NCBI GenBank assembly: GCA_020723305.1
Contig: DYJC01000008.1
Span: 62,001 to 126,000, forward strand
Origin: Desulfosudis oleivorans
GTDB lineage: Bacteria > Desulfobacterota > Desulfobacteria > Desulfobacterales > SURF-7
Length of the DNA stretch: 64,000 bases
Reading direction: 5' to 3'
The position numbers were made by a program, and so were the translations under genes. Shown in pieces: positions 15,862-24,193 of this stretch. The notes beneath the pieces were generated by a model. That model was not told the DNA's origin. It did not search any database and saw only the letters and a program-made list of their open reading frames with translations. Position 1 is the first letter of the stretch; each line of letters begins with the position of its first letter.

Positions 15862-16887
15862 TTAAATATTGCTGTTAAGTCGTTGTGCAATATCCTGACG
15901 TTCAATCAACATTTTACGGATATCGGTTTCAGTTATTTTATCGCGTTGCTGAATCAGTATGGCTTTTAAAACTTCATCCGATGCTCTTGTTATTTCTGCA
16001 TAGCTCAAACCCTTGGAGATTCCGGAAAGTTTCTTCCAGGAAACCTTTTTTGAAACACGATGTGCAAGGCGGGTTTTCAACAAAATAGCGATTTGATTTT
16101 CATCCGGCAGAGCAAAGTGTAGGACGTCATCAAAGCGTCGAAACAAAGCGTGATCGAGAATTTCAGGATGATTCGTTGCCGCAACAATCAGGCTGTGAGA
16201 AATATCCTGTTCTATCATTTGAAGGAAGCTATTGAGAACACGGCTGATTTCACCGACATCATTTGCAAGTCCGCGTTGTGAACCGATGGTGTCAAATTCA
16301 TCAAAAAAGTACACCCCTCTTGTCTGACCTGTGGCTTCAAAGATCTGTCTGAGCTTGGCCGCTGTTTCCCCCATATATTTTGTAATCAGACCATCAAGCT
16401 TTACCTGAAGCAAGGGTAGCCCCAGCTCACCGGCCAGTACGGACGCGGACATGGTTTTTCCTGTACCTGGAGGGCCAATCAGCAGCAGCTTCCGTCTTGG
16501 GGCCAATCCATGAGCCAGAATGTTGGAGGCATGACGTTGTTCACGGATTATTCTCTGTAGTTGTCCGGAAAGAATTTTATCCATCACCATCTGCCCAAGA
16601 CGGGATGTTGGATATGAAACCGTCAGAAGATTACCCATCTCCCCCCGTGGCCGACTGATTGGAATCGGTTGGGTTCCTTTATGTTTGGCCTTGCTTTTTG
16701 CGTCATCAATCATTGAGCGTATTTCTTCAGCAAGTTTGCCGTGTCCTAATTTTGCCTCATGTGCAGCGATCTGCATGGCTACGGAATAAAAATGCTGATC
16801 ATCACCTTCCATGTGAGATTTAAGCAAAGCTTTTAATTGATCAGAACTTGTCATGGCTTTAGTCTCCATAATTGATTTTTTTTTCAT
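15862..16887 (-). CDS. ietA: AAA ATPase, IetA-like defence protein
   Basis: 341 residues with a classic AAA core. A helical N-terminus (about 1-85) is followed by GPPGTGKT at 138-145 (Walker A), VYFFDE at 192-197 (Walker B), ATNH with sensor-1 Asn at about 239, the FRRFD arginine-finger region at 249-253 and a C-terminal lid (SYAEITRASDEVLKAIL). Pore-loop-like KYMGE follows at 170-174. Such ATPases remodel protein substrates as hexamers. Its ATG overlaps the mod stop (ATGA, four bases), and it is followed by the S8 protease, the arrangement of the IetAS defence system. A second possible start (MTSSDQ, residue 12) has GGAG eight bases before it. Confidence 0.85.
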   Translation of the reverse strand: MKKKSIMETKAMTSSDQLKALLKSHMEGDDQHFYSVAMQIAAHEAKLGHGKLAEEIRSMIDDAKSKAKHKGTQPIPISRPRGEMGNLLTVSYPTSRLGQMVMDKILSGQLQRIIREQRHASNILAHGLAPRRKLLLIGPPGTGKTMSASVLAGELGLPLLQVKLDGLITKYMGETAAKLRQIFEATGQTRGVYFFDEFDTIGSQRGLANDVGEISRVLNSFLQMIEQDISHSLIVAATNHPEILDHALFRRFDDVLHFALPDENQIAILLKTRLAHRVSKKVSWKKLSGISKGLSYAEITRASDEVLKAILIQQRDKITETDIRKMLIERQDIAQRLNSNI

Positions 16888-19682
16888 ACCCTGAACACCT
16901 TCATCACCTCATCGCCCAAGTGGTTGATGACTTTGACGGCGATTCTGCCGGATGCAGGTTTGTGGAAGGGCCGGGAAGTGTCGCTGTGGAGGGTTTCCCA
17001 GGCATCCTGGTTGATTTCGGCTTTGAGTGTTGTCTTCAGGGATTTGTACGGGTCGTTTGCACCGAGGAAATAGGCGTGGCGGACAAAAAAGCTTTCCTCG
17101 TTGTAATCCGTATCAATGAACCAGCAGGCAATGCCATCGGCTCCGTCGCTGCGGACTTCTCCGGTATTGGGATGAAAGACATCGACACCGTTTATCTTGA
17201 CCTGAATCTTGTCGTTATCTGGTTTACGGATATCAATATCCGGTTCGCCGAAGATAACGAACAGGTTGCCTTTGCCTGTGTTCTTGAGGTCATCGGCCAT
17301 GTGAAGGTCAGCGTTCATCCGGGCTTTGAGGATGGGAATGTTGCCGAGATTTTTAAAATCCGATGAATGGGCATCGTAGTTGAACGCGCAGGTGATTAAG
17401 GCATCAAAACCAGCATCTCCGGCTTCTCTGGCAGCAGCCACCAGATCCGGGCGGGACACGGTTCCGAATTCCGGGCCGATAAAAATCCCGGCGCGTTTTT
17501 CCGCGCCTTTCTGCTCATCGCCTTCCCAGTACCGGCCTTCTGCACAGATATAATGACCCGGCCAGGGCGTGAGGGATGAGAAGGTGATTTTATCGTCCTT
17601 GTGGGCCTGCTGCACACCGGATGTTTTCAGGTTTTCCAGAATCACCTGGACAAAATCGTATTCTCCGCCATAACGGGCCTGGGATTCCGCCACGGTGTCC
17701 AGGATTTCGTCATCCGGCCCTACAGATAGAACCCGGTGAGGGGAAAGGCTTTCCACGGTGAACGGCCCGGCCACCCGGACTTTCTTTTTATCTTCATAGG
17801 GTTTGTCATACAGATATTCGGAATCCGCTTTGGCGGCAATGGATGCATCCATCTCCTTCTGGCGGGCGATGCGTTGTTTCCACCACTCGCCATGATTTTT
17901 TTTTGCTTTTTCCGGCCATGATTTATCCGCGTCACGGGGGATTTCCCACTCTTCCCAGGATCTGCCAAGTGTTGAATTCAGTGATTCACGCAGGGGCTCA
18001 AGGGTTTGCTGGAATTTTTCCCAGATCACGTCGATTTCCGTATTGTTGGCAATGGATTTCAGGGTGATGTGGGGAACGCGCTCGTACACAAACCCCTGAC
18101 GGATATTGCTGTAAACCGGTTTGGTTGACGGTGCTTTTTGTGTGATTTCCCCCTCCTTGACCTGACCTTCCCGGCTGTCTGCCAGAAGATAATAGGGATA
18201 GCGTGCGCCCATGATCCGGGCGCGGGCAAGGGCAAGAGCAACGCGGGATGTGTCGATGGTGATCCATCTGCGGCCCCATTGTTCGGCTACGTAGGCGGTG
18301 GTTCCGGAGCCGCAGGTGGGATCTATGACGAGGTCGCCGGGGTCTGTGGTCATGAGAATACATCGCTGAATGGTTTTTGAGCCAGTCTGGACAATATAGA
18401 CCTTTTCATCTGTAAAACTTCCTGTTCCAGTATCTTCCCAAAAATTTGCTATTGCCATTGCTGGATAGTCAGCAATGTATCTGCGGTATGCAAGTGAAGC
18501 TCCAGAGGCTTGAAGACGATCTGCCCTTAGCAATCGTTCAAAACCTTGTGAAGATGATTTCCAAAACCCCTTTCCAGGTGTAAATTTTCGTCCCTCAAAC
18601 TCGAAGGTGAACCCAGTTGAAGAACTCCCGCTTTGAGATCTCAGGTCACTCAATCTAAAAATCATTAGATTTGGATCAATAGCCTCTGGATGTGTTCGTT
18701 CCTCTTTGGTAAGACGACGCGACACAGAAATGACACGGCGTGCGAATTGATAGGTATCCACTCCGTCTCCACCAAGCTGCTTCTCAATTAATGGCTTTCG
18801 ATATTTTACATTCTCTTTTTTCTTTGCAAACCATATTAAATAGTCGAACGATTCGGGAAGAAGTGCAAGTCCACGACCTGTGGTCTTTGCAAATGCAATC
18901 TCTGTGATGAAGTTCTCGTCCCCAAACACCTCATCCATCAACGCCCTTACCCGATGCACATTCTCATCCCCAATCTGCACAAAGATCGATCCGGAATCCG
19001 TCAACAAGTCACGGGCCACGGTCAACCGGTCACGCAGATACGTCAGATAGGAGTGAATTCCGTCCCGCCAGGTATCCCGGAACGCCTTGACCTGCTCCGG
19101 CTCGCGGGTGATGTGGTCGGTGTTGCCGTCTTTCACATCCCGGCTGGTGGTAGACCACTGGAAATTGGAGTTGAATTTGATGCCATACGGAGGGTCAAAA
19201 TAGATGCACTGAACCTTGCCGCGAAGGCCTTCCCGTTCGGCCAGGGAGGCCATTACCTGGAGGCTGTCTCCCAGGATCATGCGGTTTGTCCAGTTGGCAT
19301 CGTGCTGGTAAAATTCCGTTTTTGCGCCTTCATCGGGAATGCCGTTGAAATCGGAGAAAAGATCAAGCTGTTGAGGCTTTCCTGTCTTTTCCTCTGTTTG
19401 GGTCTGTTTCATCAGGTCGTCGATCAGAACCTTGGGATGGAGTTTTTCCTGAATATAGAGAGGCGGCGCATGGACTACCAGATCCGACCAGTCCTGTTCG
19501 TCTTTTCCCCGCCACACAAGCTGGGGGTCCAGATCCCGGTTCCGGCGCTCATAGGCGATGCGGACAGGGTTCATCTCCTCTTTCCGCATGACCGACTGAA
19601 ATTCCGCCGTGGGGATGTTTTTCCGGGTTGCATCATCGTGCTTGATGGATTCTACAGTCAGCGGTGTCTGCTTTTTGGCCAT
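16884..19682 (-). CDS. mod: Type III restriction-modification DNA methyltransferase (Mod)
   Basis: 932 residues. The N6-adenine beta-class order is seen: the catalytic motif IV DPPY at 163-166 precedes the AdoMet motif DPTCGSGTT at 454-462. The segment between them (about 260-430) is the target-recognition region that sets DNA specificity. A long C-terminal extension of some 400 residues, with VAGPFTVESLSPHRVL and GGEYDFVQVILENL, is typical of the long Mod proteins paired with about 1000-residue Res subunits. DNA encoding 260-430 is AT-richer than its flanks (about 43 % against 57 % GC by hand count), consistent with cassette exchange of specificity. It starts 16 bases after the DUF1016 gene and overlaps the AAA gene. 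Confidence 0.92.
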   Translation of the reverse strand: MAKKQTPLTVESIKHDDATRKNIPTAEFQSVMRKEEMNPVRIAYERRNRDLDPQLVWRGKDEQDWSDLVVHAPPLYIQEKLHPKVLIDDLMKQTQTEEKTGKPQQLDLFSDFNGIPDEGAKTEFYQHDANWTNRMILGDSLQVMASLAEREGLRGKVQCIYFDPPYGIKFNSNFQWSTTSRDVKDGNTDHITREPEQVKAFRDTWRDGIHSYLTYLRDRLTVARDLLTDSGSIFVQIGDENVHRVRALMDEVFGDENFITEIAFAKTTGRGLALLPESFDYLIWFAKKKENVKYRKPLIEKQLGGDGVDTYQFARRVISVSRRLTKEERTHPEAIDPNLMIFRLSDLRSQSGSSSTGFTFEFEGRKFTPGKGFWKSSSQGFERLLRADRLQASGASLAYRRYIADYPAMAIANFWEDTGTGSFTDEKVYIVQTGSKTIQRCILMTTDPGDLVIDPTCGSGTTAYVAEQWGRRWITIDTSRVALALARARIMGARYPYYLLADSREGQVKEGEITQKAPSTKPVYSNIRQGFVYERVPHITLKSIANNTEIDVIWEKFQQTLEPLRESLNSTLGRSWEEWEIPRDADKSWPEKAKKNHGEWWKQRIARQKEMDASIAAKADSEYLYDKPYEDKKKVRVAGPFTVESLSPHRVLSVGPDDEILDTVAESQARYGGEYDFVQVILENLKTSGVQQAHKDDKITFSSLTPWPGHYICAEGRYWEGDEQKGAEKRAGIFIGPEFGTVSRPDLVAAAREAGDAGFDALITCAFNYDAHSSDFKNLGNIPILKARMNADLHMADDLKNTGKGNLFVIFGEPDIDIRKPDNDKIQVKINGVDVFHPNTGEVRSDGADGIACWFIDTDYNEESFFVRHAYFLGANDPYKSLKTTLKAEINQDAWETLHSDTSRPFHKPASGRIAVKVINHLGDEVMKVFRV

Positions 19683-19698
19683 TTTTTCACTCGTAAGG

Positions 19699-20823
19699 TT
19701 AATCGTTCAATTCTTTTTGAATAAACACTTTCAACTCTTCCTCGGTCGGCAAGGCCAGTTTATACTTGGATACAAACACCTGATTGTCCATCCCGGCCGT
19801 TGCAAATTCAACATGCTCGGCATCCTTTGCCGTACACAAGAGGATTCCCACAGGCGGGTTATCGCCTTCCGCCATTTCATATTTTCTGAAATAGTTGAGA
19901 TAAAAGTTAAGCTGGGCCACATGATGATATCTGAATTTTTCGGTTTTCAGCTCAATCAGAACATGGCATTTCAACAGGCGATGGTAAAAAACCAGGTCAA
20001 TGTAAAAATGCTCATGATCCACGGTTATCCGTCTCTGCCTGGATTCAAAACAAAATCCTTTGCCAAGCTCAAGCAGAAACTCCTGAAGATGATCAAGCAA
20101 AGCGTTTTCAAGATTTTTTTCCAGGAGAACTTCGTGAGATGACAGACCGAGAAATTCGAAGATATATGGGTCTTTGATGATCTGCTGTGCTGAAACCATG
20201 ACGGCTTTTTCGTTAGCAACCCGGATCAGTTCGTCCTTATTGCGGGAAAGACCTGTGCGTTCATATAACAGGCTCCCGATCTGCCTCCTCAACTCTCTGA
20301 CAGACCAGTTCCCTTGAACGCATTCTACCTCGTAAAAAAGACGTTTCAAAGGATCATCAAATTGAAGGATTTCAACAAAATGACTGAATGAAAGACGGTT
20401 GATCAGCCGCTTTCTGTGTTTCATAAACTGAGGGTCTGCTGCAACCAATTGGTCCGACAGTGTCGGGCCAATTGAGCTTCTGCCTGTAATAACAGAGTCT
20501 TGTATAATTTTTTGAAAAGAGCTATCGAATTGGTCCGACACTGTCGGACCAATTTCAGGATAGAGGAGATAAAACTGACGGCAAAGTTTCAAGGTTGTTA
20601 CTGAAACCCCTTTTACGCCTCTTTCAGAGAGCGACGCCGAAAGACTCTCTATCAAACGGTCGCCGTATTTGGCTTTATCTTTGCCCTTCTGTTCATACTC
20701 GACAATGAAAACACCAAAACACCAGTTCCTTACCGTCATTGTACGGTTCACGACGGCAATGGCTCTATCCTTAAGATATTCTCCAATCCCTACAAGATTC
20801 TGAAGTAACTGATCAAAGTCCAT
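19699..20823 (-). CDS. DUF1016/YhcG-type PD-(D/E)xK nuclease
   Basis: 374 residues from the preferred start. The N-terminal DUF1016_N domain (VRNWCFGVFIVEYEQKGKDKAKYG, then LIESLSASLSERGVKG and LKLCRQFYLLYPEIG) is followed by LTW-type LSFSHFVEIL. The C-terminal nuclease domain shows FYIDLVFYHRLLKCHVLIELK, where Asp and E-L-K form the PD-(D/E)xK centre. The family is often found inside restriction-modification and defence islands as an accessory nuclease. I chose the ATG at 20823 over 20838 because GAGGGTG lies 5 bases before it; it still overlaps the res stop by 11 bases. Two DNA palindromes are embedded in frame between the domains and read as GPTVSDQF and GPTLSDQL. Confidence 0.87.
   Translation of the reverse strand: MDFDQLLQNLVGIGEYLKDRAIAVVNRTMTVRNWCFGVFIVEYEQKGKDKAKYGDRLIESLSASLSERGVKGVSVTTLKLCRQFYLLYPEIGPTVSDQFDSSFQKIIQDSVITGRSSIGPTLSDQLVAADPQFMKHRKRLINRLSFSHFVEILQFDDPLKRLFYEVECVQGNWSVRELRRQIGSLLYERTGLSRNKDELIRVANEKAVMVSAQQIIKDPYIFEFLGLSSHEVLLEKNLENALLDHLQEFLLELGKGFCFESRQRRITVDHEHFYIDLVFYHRLLKCHVLIELKTEKFRYHHVAQLNFYLNYFRKYEMAEGDNPPVGILLCTAKDAEHVEFATAGMDNQVFVSKYKLALPTEEELKVFIQKELND
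20446..20474. repeat. In-frame palindrome 2 in the DUF1016 gene
   Basis: CAATTGGTCCGACA, a central G, then TGTCGGGCCAATTG: a 29-bp palindrome with one mismatched pair. It is almost the same sequence as the palindrome at 20528-20554, 82 bases away. It is translated on the minus strand as part of SIGPTLSDQLVA. Confidence 0.8.
20528..20554. repeat. In-frame palindrome 1 in the DUF1016 gene
   Basis: AATTGGTCCGACA, central C, TGTCGGACCAATT: a perfect 27-bp palindrome inside coding DNA, translated as IGPTVSDQF. Together with the copy at 20446 it forms a pair of mobile-looking repeats that keep the reading frame. Confidence 0.85.
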
Positions 20824-23800
20824 GATCACCCTCACCATGAACAGTTTTATGGATCATCCGCTCAAATTCCGCTTTCACCTTTTTTCCAAAGTCCGTCTGC
20901 ATTTCAAACACATCGGTAAACTCGGCAAAGGCCCATCTGCCATACTTTTTGTGGTTGTTCATGCCCGGCACCCAGTAGTTTTCCATGGTGGATTTTTTCT
21001 CTTTGGCATCCTCACGCCGGTACCCCTTGATTTCAACAATCAGGTTCAGCGGGTCATCCTGCCCGTCATCCACTTGAACGATAAAATCAGGCAGGTATGT
21101 CCGCATTTCAGATCCATAGCGGTAGGGCACTTCCAGACCCAGGCCGTGATTCTTGACATAAGCCTTTACTTTGGGATGGGCTTCGGCGACACGGCAGAAC
21201 TCGGCTTCCCAGTCACTGTCCAGGACAACATAATTGATATGGCTCTTTCGTGAATCGGTTTGCCACCTGTCGGCTTTGGACGTAAAAAAATTCACATGGA
21301 CAGTTGAGCCGGTGGGGTTGTATGAGTCAAGAACAGCCTTGATGGGGATCTCTCCAATCAGGGAGCGCGTAATTCCGTCTGTAATGCGGCTGCACGCCAT
21401 GTCCGCCAGTTCCTGATACATGAGCTGGGCGGGATATGTGCCGCCTTTGCAGACAAGGCAATGGTCAAGCCACTGTCTGGCAATGCGTTTAAGCTGGCCG
21501 AACAGATGAAGTTTGGGCTCTTCACCTGGGTCACGCCATTTTGTATTGATCAGGTGCTTGGTCAGATGGAAAAGCAGTGTGGATTTCCGAAGGTCTTTTG
21601 TATGAACCAGGCTTAAATCAACATCCTCGCCGATGATTCCCTGATTTTTGGTGATGGAAGGACCGACAAGGTCAGGTGTCAGTTCCAGTACAGAATCCTC
21701 ATTGAATGCGGCTGTCAACTGCTCATGCTGAAGTTCCACTCTGTATCCGGCCACACGCGGAAATCGTATTTCAAGGCTATCACGCTCAGGCCGTACTGCT
21801 TTGACATGGATGGTCTCACGGGGCGGTTTGGGTTTGACGACCACGGGTTTGGCCGTGAAATCAAAAGGGATTCCGAAAACATCGGCATATTCCGCATCAA
21901 ACAAGCCTTCATGGTTCAGCTCATAGGACTGACGGCGAAGCGCCCGTCCAATCACCTGTTCGCACAGAAGCTGGGTTCCAAAAGCCCGGATGCCCAGAAC
22001 ATGGGTTACCGTATTGGCATCCCAACCCTCGGTCAGCATGGCAACGGAAACAACACACCGTATGGATTCGCCCAGGCGGCCAGCCTTTCCTACCGTGTTC
22101 ATGGCTTCACGGAGCAGATCATTGTCCGATATGTTTTCTCCCTGCCGGATGTCTCCGGTTCTTTCAATTATTTCCCGCCGGAATCGGTCAATTTCATCAG
22201 ATGCCATTTTGCGGAAATTGGGATCCAGGGCTTCGCCGGATTCAAGCTGTTCGCTGTCAATCAATAATGTGCGGGGGCGTGCCAGGGGGTTGCCATATTC
22301 ATCATAATTTGAAAACAGATCAAATGTTCCAAGGTATGGCGGCGGTATTACTCCGTCCTCATCGGCAGGTTTTTCAAAGCCTGCAATATAATCATACACC
22401 AGCTTTGACGTTGAGGTGTTGTTGCATACAACAATAAAGCAGGGAGGGGACTTGATCCCGTTCTCATTCCATATATCAAATGTTTTTTTGTAATGACCGT
22501 AAAGCGCTTCCAGGGCGGTCTGCAATTCCACAGGCAGACTGAGCGGATCGAGATTTTTTGCCTTTCCCCTTCCTTTTTTCGGCATCCTCAAACGGATATG
22601 CTCCCACAGATTTCGGAATTTCGGCATTTCTTCGCCGGGGATATTGTCCGCAACCGGCACACGGGGAAGTTTGACAATGCCGCATTCAATGGCATCCATC
22701 AGCGAGAAATCGTTCATCGTCCATGGGAAAAGGGTTCCTTCCACATAACCGGAGCCGCTTAAGAAAAAGGGAGTGGCGGAAAGATCCATTACGCGCGTTA
22801 TCCCAAGCTTTCGGTTCACCGCTTCAAGGCCTGAAATCCATAGGCGGGCTGCTTCATTGTTTTTCTTGGCTTCTTCCTTTTCATCGCCTTTCAGATCATC
22901 ATTTGTTAATGCACCGGGTTTTTCCCTGTAGCAATGATGGGCCTCATCGTTCAGCACCATGATATTCTTAAGCCCCATCAGATCCGGCATGATCCGCTGA
23001 ATCATCTGGCCCTCGGTTTCAAGGGTGTCAAGCGATTCGCCTCTTCCCTGAAGCAGAGATCGGCCACCTTTTGACAAGGGAATGCGCTCCCGGCGTTTGA
23101 ATGCATGGTAATTGGTGATTACGATTTTCGCCCGCTCCAGATCGGGGATCATATCCGCAGGAACAAGCTCCCGGCTTTTATAGTAGCTGTAAGGATCGTT
23201 AGGCTGAAGCACCTGGAGCCTGTCTTTGATTGTCAAGCCAGGGGTGACCACCAGAAAACCACGGGTGAATTTTTTGCTGTTGGGCCTTCTGACGGCGTTT
23301 ACGGTCTGCCAGGCGATCAGCATGGCCATGACCGTTGTTTTTCCGGCTCCTGTGGCCAGTTTCAGGGCAAGTCGCATGAGTTCAGGATTGGCTTCGTGGT
23401 TGGCATCGGCAAGATGTTTAAGAAACCCTTTTCCTGAATTTGTCTGAGGAGCCACCTCTGAAAGCCAGATGGCTGTTTCAACAGCTTCCACCTGGCAGAA
23501 AAACGGCCGGATGCTGTTGAAACGATGATGACGCCAATGTTGAAGAAGACGGGTTGTTTCAGGGGTAACTTTCCAGTCATTGGGATTTTTGAAATTTCTC
23601 CATTGATCCACATCATGACGTATCTTGTTGATTATGGACGTGGGGTCATATTGCTGCTCTTTTGTTGAAACTCCCGGGTCATCATCAAACTGGAGGTCAA
23701 GCTGCCTTTGGGCTGATCTGTTTTTTCGGGGTTTGGGAATGGGGGTGATGAATTTCGCAATACGGCGGCGTTCAATAATTTTTTGTGTCGGCTGCCCATG

Positions 23801-23878
23801 ATCGTCAAGCTCCCAATACCTTGAAGGGTATTCATATGGAGAATTCAGAACCGGTTTTTCAAAAAACGGATTATCCAT
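20813..23878 (-). CDS. res: Type III restriction endonuclease subunit (Res), helicase-nuclease
   Basis: 1021 residues, first gene of the defence operon. Superfamily 2 helicase motifs: LKLATGAGKTTVMAM (Walker A, about 172-186), MVLNDEAHHCYRE (DEAD/H-like box, about 310), VMDLSATPFFLSGSG (motif III) and VVSVAMLTEGWDANTVTHVLGIRAFGTQLLCEQVIGRALRR (motifs V-VI). Near the C-terminus YLPDFIVQVDD and LIVEIKGYR give a PD-(D/E)xK nuclease site (about 930-960). It would cut DNA together with Mod after ATP-driven communication between unmethylated sites. The start has only a weak AGG upstream. The 315 bases 23879-24193 in front of it must contain the operon promoter, but I find no convincing -35/-10 pair there. 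Confidence 0.92.
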   Translation of the reverse strand: MDNPFFEKPVLNSPYEYPSRYWELDDHGQPTQKIIERRRIAKFITPIPKPRKNRSAQRQLDLQFDDDPGVSTKEQQYDPTSIINKIRHDVDQWRNFKNPNDWKVTPETTRLLQHWRHHRFNSIRPFFCQVEAVETAIWLSEVAPQTNSGKGFLKHLADANHEANPELMRLALKLATGAGKTTVMAMLIAWQTVNAVRRPNSKKFTRGFLVVTPGLTIKDRLQVLQPNDPYSYYKSRELVPADMIPDLERAKIVITNYHAFKRRERIPLSKGGRSLLQGRGESLDTLETEGQMIQRIMPDLMGLKNIMVLNDEAHHCYREKPGALTNDDLKGDEKEEAKKNNEAARLWISGLEAVNRKLGITRVMDLSATPFFLSGSGYVEGTLFPWTMNDFSLMDAIECGIVKLPRVPVADNIPGEEMPKFRNLWEHIRLRMPKKGRGKAKNLDPLSLPVELQTALEALYGHYKKTFDIWNENGIKSPPCFIVVCNNTSTSKLVYDYIAGFEKPADEDGVIPPPYLGTFDLFSNYDEYGNPLARPRTLLIDSEQLESGEALDPNFRKMASDEIDRFRREIIERTGDIRQGENISDNDLLREAMNTVGKAGRLGESIRCVVSVAMLTEGWDANTVTHVLGIRAFGTQLLCEQVIGRALRRQSYELNHEGLFDAEYADVFGIPFDFTAKPVVVKPKPPRETIHVKAVRPERDSLEIRFPRVAGYRVELQHEQLTAAFNEDSVLELTPDLVGPSITKNQGIIGEDVDLSLVHTKDLRKSTLLFHLTKHLINTKWRDPGEEPKLHLFGQLKRIARQWLDHCLVCKGGTYPAQLMYQELADMACSRITDGITRSLIGEIPIKAVLDSYNPTGSTVHVNFFTSKADRWQTDSRKSHINYVVLDSDWEAEFCRVAEAHPKVKAYVKNHGLGLEVPYRYGSEMRTYLPDFIVQVDDGQDDPLNLIVEIKGYRREDAKEKKSTMENYWVPGMNNHKKYGRWAFAEFTDVFEMQTDFGKKVKAEFERMIHKTVHGEGDHGL

Positions 23879-24193
23879 GTTTACGAACCTGTATAATTTG
23901 AAAGTAGCAGCAATTTATGGAGCCATTTGTATTACGACATATCTCTTTGTATTGTAATCCTTTTTTTAACCATCCACCTGTGAGAAAAAATCGAAACAGA
24001 TTGAAGCCCTGTAACGTAAACAAACTGATTGCATGTTACCTATCCTGACTGTGGGTGTCAAGGCAGATATGACCTTAACATAATGTATTATTTATTCAAT
24101 ATTAGAGTGTTTTCTGAAAATCCGGATGGAAAAAGGTGGGGCGCCTCTATTGTATTTTGATCAAGATAAGAAATATTGAATAAGAAAATCGTA
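23879..24193. other. Intergenic region upstream of the defence operon
   Basis: 315 bases between the res start and the nspC stop, both on the minus strand. AT-rich, no ORF with family resemblance, no repeat and no strong hairpin. It should carry the promoter of the six-gene defence operon; the best minus-strand candidate (TTACAA, 17 bases, TAATAC near 23930-23960) is weak. Confidence 0.4.

Noticed and set aside
18954-19724. 256-residue plus-strand ORF opposite mod
   Set aside because: It is antisense to a strongly supported methyltransferase, has no recognisable domain and no SD; a shadow of GC-biased third positions.
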